In this document: piece after piece, positions 57,663-64,000 of the stretch
How positions within the stretch are numbered: the stretch's first letter is position 1
Layout of the letters: the number at the start of each line of letters is the position of its first letter
Source: Agrypnia vestita
Lineage: Eukaryota > Arthropoda > Insecta > Trichoptera > Phryganeidae
Length of the DNA: 64,000 nt
Assembly: GCA_016648135.1 (NCBI GenBank)
Contig: JADDOH010004229.1
Span: forward strand, 1 to 64,000
Direction: 5' to 3'
Notes under the pieces: model-generated
Seen by the model: only the letters and a program-made list of their open reading frames with translations
Database searches by the model: none
Told to the model about the DNA's origin: nothing
Made by a program: the position numbers and the translations under genes

Positions 57663-57850
57663 ATGGAGCAGGCAGAAAAAGTCATAGAGACCATGTCGAG
57701 GCAATGGACCAGACAATACTTCCCAAGGCGCCGACCGCCAGGGAGACCACCAAAGAGATGGAGAGAGAGCTGGACGTCCTCGTCACAAGACCAGGACTGA
57801 CTGTGAATACAGATCAAGATCTAACAAAAGAAGAAGACGAAGATGAATGT
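57663..57850 (+). pseudogene. RTE-like LINE 3' tail
   Basis: Reads MEQAEKVIETMSRQWTRQYF and GRPPKRWRESW, with a stop at 57798-57800. The Arg/Pro-rich GRPPKRW segment is the C-terminal hallmark of RTE-type LINEs (GRP-KRW-D-I). It is followed by an (AAG/GAA)-rich tail (ACAAAAGAAGAAGACGAAGA). The rest of the element is lost. The G-rich stretch 57500-57550 just upstream is unexplained. Confidence 0.6.
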
Positions 57851-58208
57851 TACGAGATATATATATATTTTTTTCAAGATATATGTTTACGTAAACATCA
57901 TGCTTCGAGGTTCTCACTGTACGCCCTTATTATATGTACATATATAGACTATAACTGTAACTAGATTTTTTATAATTACTCTCTGAGACCCTGCGCAAAA
58001 CCTAGTCATTAATCCATCTTCTCTGTTTATTCCTTCTGCCGATGTACGATTTATAAATATGATACGATACGGTAAATGTTTATTATATTATGTTGAATGC
58101 CATCCAATTAGAATTTTGTTTTGTTACTCTTTATGACTCTGAAGACCCTCCACCCCCAACAGATCCCGGGCATCTCACCCATTGCCGGCGTGGACTATTC
58201 TGAATATA

Positions 58209-59493
58209 TTAGGTCCTTACATATGAAATTGGCGTTTTGCCGTACTGGCAAATTTGATCTCAAATATCTTCTCTTTGGTTAGGAATTCCAAATCCAAATT
58301 TATACAGCTATTTACTCATGTATTTGTGTTTTGAAAATTATAATTCATTTGTTTTTTCCTCAATTGTTTTTTTCTTTGCGTCACTCAGTTTACAAAATGA
58401 AAAACTTGAAATATCGCATTATTTACGAGTACGAGTTCCACCGTGGCACCAGTGCTGCAGAAACGGCTCGAAGGATTAATGATGTGTATGGCGACGGTGC
58501 CGCAAAAGAAAACACAGTGCGTTTTTGGTTCCAACGTTTTCGTTCTGGAAATTTCGACCTGCAGAACAAGCCCCGTGGACGGCCGGAGACCAAAGTGGAT
58601 AATGAAGAATTGAAGGCTATTGTGGAAGCGGATCCATCGCAAACCACATCCGAGTTAGCTGCAGGCTGCGGTGTTAGTGATAAAACTGTTTTAATCCACT
58701 TGAAGCAAATTGGTAAGGTGAAAAAGCTTGAAAGGTGGGTACCTCACGAATTGAGTGAAGCAAATCAACAAACGCGCGTTGACTGCTGCGTTGCATTACT
58801 CAACCGGCACAATAATGAAGGGATTTTAAATCGAATCATTACCTGTGATGAAAAGTGGATCCTGTACGATAATCGGAAGCGCTCATCGCAATGGCTGAAC
58901 CCTGCCGAACCAGCCAAACCATGCCCCAAGCGAAAATTGACTCCAAAAAAGTTACTTGTGAGCGTTTGGTGGACTAGTGCTGGTGTCGTTCACTACAGCT
59001 TTCTTAAATCTGGCCAGACGATTACGGCAGATGTCTATTGTCAGCAACTGCAAACCATGATGGAAACGCTAGCTGCTAAACAACCGAGGCTGGTTAATCG
59101 CTCTAGGCCACTGCTGCTTCATGATAACGCTAGACCACACACTGCACAACAGACGGCTACCAAATTAGAGGAGCTTCAATTGGAATGTCTAAGACATCCA
59201 CCGTACTCTCCGGACCTTGCCCCAACAGATTACCATTTTTTTCGAAATTTGGATAACTTCTTGCAAAGGAAAAAATTCAACTCCGATGGGGCAGTCCAAA
59301 CCGCCTTCAAAGATTTTATTGATTCCCGTCCGAATGGTTTTTTTAGTAAAGGGATCGATGAACTACCTATGAGATGGCAAAAGTGCATAGATAGCAATGG
59401 TACATACTTTGATTAAATAAAACTATTATAATAAAAAAAATCGGCTTTATGTTCCTCCCATACTAAACGCCAATTTCATATGTAAGGACCTAA
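58209..59493 (+). mobile_element. complete cecropia-type mariner, 1285 bp
   Basis: Perfect 29 bp TIRs (starting TTAGGTCCTTACATATGAAA at 58209 and inverted to 59493), flanked by TA on both sides (58207-58208 and 59494-59495), the Tc1/mariner target duplication. Length is the usual 1.3 kb. TIR and protein are those of the cecropia mariner subfamily known from silkmoths and other insects. Perfect TIRs and an intact frame mean a recent insertion. Confidence 0.95.
58397..59416 (+). CDS. mariner transposase, intact
   Basis: 339-residue DDE/D transposase that would cut and paste the surrounding mariner in the nucleus. The N-terminal paired-type helix-turn-helix region (about 1-110) binds the TIRs. 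It is followed by the linker motif WVPHEL (114-119). The catalytic triad is D151 in TCDEKW, D243 in LLHDNARPH and D278 in YSPDLAPTDYH, with 34 residues between the last two, the mariner-specific D,D34D signature. Length equals the family norm of about 340-350. I chose ATG 58397 (MKNLKYRIIYEYE), which aligns with mariner N-termini; an upstream in-frame ATG at 58331 would add 22 hydrophobic residues atypical of the family. No frameshift, internal stop or missing catalytic residue, so it could be active. Expression from a TE-borne promoter is inferred only. Confidence 0.95.
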   Translation: MKNLKYRIIYEYEFHRGTSAAETARRINDVYGDGAAKENTVRFWFQRFRSGNFDLQNKPRGRPETKVDNEELKAIVEADPSQTTSELAAGCGVSDKTVLIHLKQIGKVKKLERWVPHELSEANQQTRVDCCVALLNRHNNEGILNRIITCDEKWILYDNRKRSSQWLNPAEPAKPCPKRKLTPKKLLVSVWWTSAGVVHYSFLKSGQTITADVYCQQLQTMMETLAAKQPRLVNRSRPLLLHDNARPHTAQQTATKLEELQLECLRHPPYSPDLAPTDYHFFRNLDNFLQRKKFNSDGAVQTAFKDFIDSRPNGFFSKGIDELPMRWQKCIDSNGTYFD

Positions 59494-59695
59494 TATTATA
59501 TTTGAAATCTTGGCAAAACGAAGACCAATCCACTCCCTAAAATAATGTCTTAAATTTTAAATAAATCTGAACTCCGAGCAACAACAACGGGTACGGACAG
59601 ATTATTAATGTGTTTTATAAACGAATAATTTGGATAAATTACAGAAAGCTTACAGAGACGAAGCGATTTATATAGGAAACGTGTGGAAGTCTTTA

Positions 59696-59790
59696 TTAGG
59701 GCGGCTCAGGGTTTACGACCTGTGCGAGCTGGCTTAATTGATCACTCTACACGATGTAATGTTCACAGATTCCATCGCGAGAACATCCAC
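59696..59790 (+). repeat. diverged copy of the 24.6 kb repeat segment
   Basis: GGGCGGCTCAGGGTTTACGA, CCTGTGCGAGCTGGCTTAAT and TGATCACTCTACAC correspond in order to 24598-24650. No coding potential. Confidence 0.65.
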
Positions 59791-60865
59791 ACATTTTTGA
59801 AAATTGTAGGTATATACCTAACATGTTCGAAATCAGTTTCCTTCATGTATTGTTCTTAGAACATATGCGTACATACAAAAATATTTTTAAAAAATAATAA
59901 ATTGAACGTTTCTTATTTTCAATCTTCTGGTGTAAATATATCTGGTTTTGTTTCCTTTATTCGTAATGCTACGAATAAATGAAATAACGATGAATCTTTG
60001 ACAATTTGACATGGAATAAACATTATTTCTCAACGTTTATTGCGAGATACGGATCCGACGGAAGTGTCTGATTAGTCTAACGGCCGGCACATAAATCTTT
60101 GTACAAATAAAATAGACAACAAACGTAGTATATTTTGACCTTTCTTCGTGGCTTTACGGCTATATTTGTATTTTCTGCGAAGATGTAAATACAAAGTAAA
60201 GACGTAACAGCTATTCTCTGAACGAATAGCGAAGTCTTTTCCGAGGCGAGGCTTCACCGGGCGGCGGGGGTCGGGGCCGCTGCATAAATCAGGCGCGGAA
60301 TACAAATCCTGTCGGGCCCGGAAAGGATAATATACATCGACATCTACAAGGGTGTATTGACACATTTTTACATACGGGAGTACATAATACACCGCGTGCG
60401 TTTTGATGTCAGTAATAGAATATTTTTTGTCTGGGTATTTTTATAAGGCAACACGGTTTGACACATGTTTCGAGTTAAGTCGATACGACACGTCTGACCA
60501 ATATTACCTACATCGCTCGGGAATTAGATTTCGATTTGATATAAAACAAGTTTGAAGAATTAATTAGAATCATATACAGAAAAAAAATTATCTATCGAAA
60601 AGATATTTGTTTACTACTGGAATGCGGTTTATGGATAAATTGCTATTTAAGAAGAAAGAAGTATCATTTACAACAATGCGAGATTAGTATCACTGATCCC
60701 TGGAAAGAAAATATTCGGGGTTCGTATCTCGGTAGTAATAAAATATTGTTTGTATAGCTATGTGCGCCTTTCTGGAATTCATCTCATTTGTAATGCGTGG
60801 GACGAACAACCAATACATTATATTGTTCAGACACTTCGTATTCGTATATTTTTTATGATTTAAAA
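59791..60865. other. spacer with a GC-richer patch
   Basis: 60030-60420 is unusually complex and GC-rich in places (GGCGGCGGGGGTCGGGGCCG) and holds a 106-codon minus-strand frame with no recognised domain. It might be host unique or regulatory sequence. The rest is AT-rich. Confidence 0.4.
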
Positions 60866-61610
60866 TATATATATATATATATATTTTTTTTTTATTTCAA
60901 AAAAATCCTTGTTTACAAATAAAGGTACTTAATACTAATTTAACAATAAAATATAAGGTAAATTACACTTTTTTTTTTGTTAAATTTTTGGATTATGCCA
61001 CTCTACTAGGTTACGCCTGTCCCAGAGTGGCGTTTTAGAACACAATTATAATATTTTTTGAATTCGTCAGTAATATTTATTTTCATAAGGTAGTAATTAT
61101 GTATCTACAAAGTATCAAGTACAATGTTAGTGAAAGTTGAGTGAGTCATAAGTCCAAGTGTAAATATGTGTATAATAATTGTTTAATGTAAAAAGGATTA
61201 AAGTTTTGTTTAAGATTATTTTTTATTTTCCTTAATTTATTTATTTATTTATATAGGTATATATTTTTATTTGTAGACATTATTATGCAATTACAGTAAG
61301 TAAATTTTCAGTTGCTGTTCTACCTTTGGAGGTAAGCCAGTTGTTTGCTAAAGCTTTTATTTTATTAATTGAGTATATTCTGATTTTCGGGAAGTCTGTT
61401 TTAAATATGTTAAATATTTTAGGCCCTATGTATGAGTAATTTTTCTGTCCATGTGTTGTCTTAGTTTTTGGTATTTCGTCAAGGTTTCGTAATGCTTGTC
61501 TAGTATTATGTGAATGCGAGTTACTGGTTGCTGTTAGGTGGTTTGTGTTTTTGATGTAGAAGAGAGGGTACGCTAGATGGCTGCCCTCATATATCATATA
61601 TATATAATAT
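60866..61610 (-). pseudogene. LINE 3' end: C-terminal tail, 3' UTR and tail
   Basis: Minus strand: a frame from about 61597 to 61283 encodes HLAYPLFYIKNTNHL, SHNTRQALRNLDEIPKTKT, YSYIGPKIFNIFK and NNWLTSKG. Insect CR1/Jockey-group LINEs end with the same pattern (HNTR----L--P---T--G---F-Y-GPK--N, then a Trp-Leu near the stop). The 3' UTR contains CACTCTGGGACAGGCGTAAC. The element ends in A-rich sequence running into (AT)n at 60866-60886. The 5' end is truncated within an AT microsatellite. Confidence 0.7.
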
Positions 61611-61640
61611 ATATATAATATATATATATATTTATATATA
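61594..61640. repeat. imperfect (TA)n tract
   Basis: Alternating TA broken by single A or T insertions (ATATATCATATATATATAAT...). It borders the truncated end of the LINE and explains the odd Ile/Tyr repeats predicted there. Confidence 0.85.
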
Positions 61641-61649
61641 TTTATTGTG

Positions 61650-62890
61650 ACGTAGCAACCTTTGTTTGTCACACCTCTTCGCGAAACCTCTAAAGAAATG
61701 AATTTATCGATCCCCGCACCAACTATCTGCACCAAAAATTGATTTCTAACCGCGTAGGTACCGCAAATACTATGGAACAAAATAATGTCTTTGGTCTACT
61801 GCAGATAGTTTCACAGCGGTCGCGAGCGGCGGGGACGAAATCTGACACTTCAACACGCAAGATGTGAACCTTTCTGTGAACCCTCGTGTTAATCGGTAGG
61901 CTCATTCCGAGAGACGCAATTTGAAGTGGCATAAAGATAACTTGTGAAATTACATGATTGGTTGTTAATAATGTCTTTCGTCTTAATAGAGGGTTTTTCC
62001 ACGGGAGCGCTTCGCGCCATGGCCAGGTGACGCAGCATGGAGTGAAAGGTGAATCCATTGCAACGCCTGGGGGGCAGCTGCAGAGGTGATGTTCCGGTAA
62101 TCATCTGCATCGGCAGCCCAAAGCCTCGGGGCGGGGTTGTTCTCTGGACCCATAAGGGAGCAATCCTCCTTCAGATGCGAGGCCAGCAAAATAAAGACCA
62201 CGACTTGCCTGGTATTCCAATTCTCTCTAATAATCAATTTCACATCACGCCTGGAGCGAGCTGCGTGTTATTTGACTCCGTAAATACAAGAACATGTGCA
62301 TCAGGTCGAGCTGTTTTAAAAAAAAAAAGGAACATTGCTAAGCACGTGCGGAAGCGGTGTTTGTGCCAGACTATTGTAGCTTCATTGTTTTAAATGTGAT
62401 ATAGAAATTTTGCCCAGATGTTCATTAATCTGCAGAATGTGATTACCACGCACCGACACCGCGCTGCATCACCGCCAGTAGTATAAAAGTATTTAGTTCC
62501 ACTGTCTTTTCCATCCTTGTATGACGCGGCCGCTAGCGCTGATGTCGAGGCGTGGTAAATTAAATGTTCACCTCAATTTATTGTAAAAAAAGGGTTTCAA
62601 TATGCAAAATTCCCAAAAATACTTCATAAAAAATTGTCACCTTCTGTGGCATTATTAATTTCTGTTTAAAATTCATTTGAATAAATTCCCCTTCATCTGA
62701 ATAATGTTTCGTTGTATTACCCTAGTCATTGAACTGTTGCAACTTAAAATAAGTTAAAGTGAGAGACAGTTGGAGTGCAGCGTACACGACACCGGAAGTA
62801 CCCTGAGTTTGAATTGTAGAAGTGGGGTGAGTCCGATTCTTCTCCGACTGAGCGAAGCTGGTGGCGACGAGGAGTTCTGTTGGGAGCAAC
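61650..62890. other. relatively GC-rich, complex stretch without a recognised gene
   Basis: 61990-62540 has the highest sequence complexity in the right third of the window (GCGCTTCGCGCCATGGCCAG, GGGGCAGCTGCAGAGG, GCGGCCGCTAGCGC). Overlapping frames on both strands lack domains. It may be host unique, conserved noncoding or a CpG-containing regulatory region. No exon boundary can be supported. Confidence 0.35.
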
Positions 62891-62904
62891 AGAACTTCAC
62901 GTCG

Positions 62905-62906
<2 letters not shown>

Positions 62907-62942
<36 letters not shown>
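62907..62942. repeat. (AT)18 microsatellite
   Basis: Thirty-six uninterrupted bases of alternating AT, likely length-polymorphic. Confidence 0.98.
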
Positions 62943-62944
<2 letters not shown>

Positions 62945-62984
62945 TAAGTATTTCAAAGTCAGCTGGTAAAAATAAAATAATAAA

Positions 62985-63220
62985 ATAAAGGTCTCAGAAA
63001 AAAGTTTTTGGCAAGGTGGAGGATGGGATAATTGCATCGTTTTGTCTAATGAGTAACTTTTCAAAATTTGGAATGGATGGTGTGCAATATAACAAAATAC
63101 AACTTTATATCGGCGGAAAGGGGCGGGATGGATAGGGTAGTGGGGAAAGCTATTTATGTTTTACGCAAGGTTTTAAAGAATAACTTTCCAAAATTTCATT
63201 GTTCGATGAAAAATGAAAAT
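62985..63220 (+). repeat. two decayed units like the 29.8-30.5 kb array
   Basis: Purine-rich GGCGGAAAGGGGCGGGATGG, TTTATGTTTTACGCAAGG, TTTTAAAGAATAACTTTCCA and ATTGTTCGATGA follow the order of the 130 bp unit (GGGGAAGGGG, CTATGTTACC, CCTAAAGAATAAGTTTCCA, CGATCGATCG). Diverged enough that it is a separate, older insertion. Confidence 0.5.
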
Positions 63221-63384
63221 AAAGTTGTACAAAATAAACAAATTACTCGCTAGTCCGAAAAAAACACTGCCGGCAGATATAAACTACGGTAGATATCAAG
63301 CATATTACGTTACAGGTACGGATTTAAAAAAATAATCTTGTTTACTGGATTAAACATGAAAATAGCTAGTTAAAGAAAGACCAG

Positions 63385-64000
63385 CACACAACAGTCACAC
63401 ACAGCGGGGAGACCCTCTTAGAATTTCCCAGCGGGATACCCACACCCGAATAGAAGATCTGAAGCGCATTACATTGCTTGTATTCCTGAGAAGGTCAGCG
63501 TTCCCGAAAGAAACTCCATCTATCCCCTCTTTCAGATCCTCTCGACTGTCGTTTAGAATGGTAAATTCTTTTAGTAGGTGCTCCGGTGTCTACTAGCTTC
63601 AGAACTCACCGTGTCCCGAAACCATCTGCATTGCGTCATGTCATCATGTCCAACACCGGAGGACCGCCTCCTCTTTTATCTCGAACTGATACAGAGGGGA
63701 AGAAGGAGTAAATCCACCTCCACTGTATCGCTGTCCCCCATATCAGGGCCTAAAGGTGCGGCCATGATGCAACACCTCCGAATCCTTCCTCAACGAGCAG
63801 CGGACTGCAGTTTCTAGGACCAAAATATCAGCGAGCAAGACCCCTGCCAGCACCGGAAGCGCAACACTAGAGATCGTCCGGTATGCACTCGTCAACGCTA
63901 ATAGAGGGTTTCTCTGGCCCCTGTTTAAGACGGAGGAGATAATAAGTCTATGCGACCAAACCTCTGCTGCATATTTCTAAAACTGGAGACCGGTAATTCG
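63385..64000 (-). pseudogene. R1-clade LINE remnant, runs off the window
   Basis: Minus strand: KYAAEVWSHRL, NPLLALTSAYRTISS, ALPVLAGVLLADILVLE, MVSGHGEF, TPEHLLKEF and SREDLKEGIDGVSFGN. In R1-clade reverse transcriptases, the region after the catalytic domain has the same order (Y-SEVWYHRL, L-L-KAFRTVST-AL-VLAGV-PLDL-V, then LTGHG-F and ETPEHV---C). Frames shift at least twice and stops occur. The catalytic and endonuclease parts would lie beyond the window. R1-clade elements of moths include rDNA- and telomere-targeted families. Which one this is cannot be told. Confidence 0.75.

Noticed and set aside
1..64000. CRISPR arrays, bacterial operons, phage or plasmid features
   Set aside because: The window is eukaryotic repeat-rich DNA. 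The repeats seen are adjacent tandem units without spacers, and no prokaryotic gene organisation is present.

Overview
This window looks like transposon-rich, AT-rich, gene-poor nuclear DNA from an insect, most probably a moth or butterfly. Evidence for that: a complete cecropia-type mariner; many 5'-truncated non-LTR retrotransposon (LINE) stubs, including an R1-clade one; tRNA-derived SINEs; Penelope-like remains; piggyBac copies; and a PIF1/Helitron-type helicase remnant beside short CAACTCC/GGAGTTG hairpins that I recall from lepidopteran genomes. Order-level assignment is inference. I found no convincing host protein-coding exon, rRNA gene or functional tRNA gene. The only long intact reading frame is the mariner transposase (58397-59416, +).

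Layout. 1-4.8 kb: tandem duplication, SINE, LINE tail and a dispersed repeat. 4.8-7.05 kb: a 2.24 kb terminal-inverted-repeat (TIR) transposon with a broken gene for a conserved arthropod-type protein I cannot place in a named superfamily. 7.7-8.7 kb: RTE-like LINE. 9.4-14.2 kb: a nest in which a second copy of the same TIR transposon sits in an older repeat (intact relative at 19.7 kb), is itself interrupted by a 2.1 kb piggyBac with TTAA duplications, and has a 250 bp LINE stub at its edge. 16.9-17.4 kb: pogo/Tigger-like MITE. 21.9-22.4 kb: SINE followed by three 156 bp tandem units. 23.4-25.3 kb: G-rich-ended MITE and a repeat mosaic. 26-28.4 kb: SINE, Penelope-like GIY-YIG remnant and hammerhead-like motifs. 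29.7-30.5 kb: 130 bp tandem array. 32.2-33.0 kb: 35 bp-TIR element. 33.8-43.0 kb: two related, mostly noncoding, promoter-like units (A and B) bracket the degraded helicase. 44.5-45.1 kb: LINE reverse transcriptase remnant beside a hammerhead-like motif. 47.5 kb: a 52 bp LINE stub with a 13 bp target-site duplication (TSD). 48.9 kb: a 41-position hairpin. 52.5-57.8 kb: LINE pieces, hammerhead-like motif, internally deleted piggyBac and tandem repeats. 58.2-59.5 kb: intact mariner. 60.9-64 kb: two LINE 3' parts and microsatellites.

How the parts work together: nothing forms an operon or pathway. The history is one of successive insertion, truncation and tandem duplication. Most informative are the nested insertion with a reconstructable empty site, the two copies of the unplaced TIR transposon, the A/B units, the hammerhead-like motifs associated with Penelope-like sequence, and the long hairpin at 48.9 kb.
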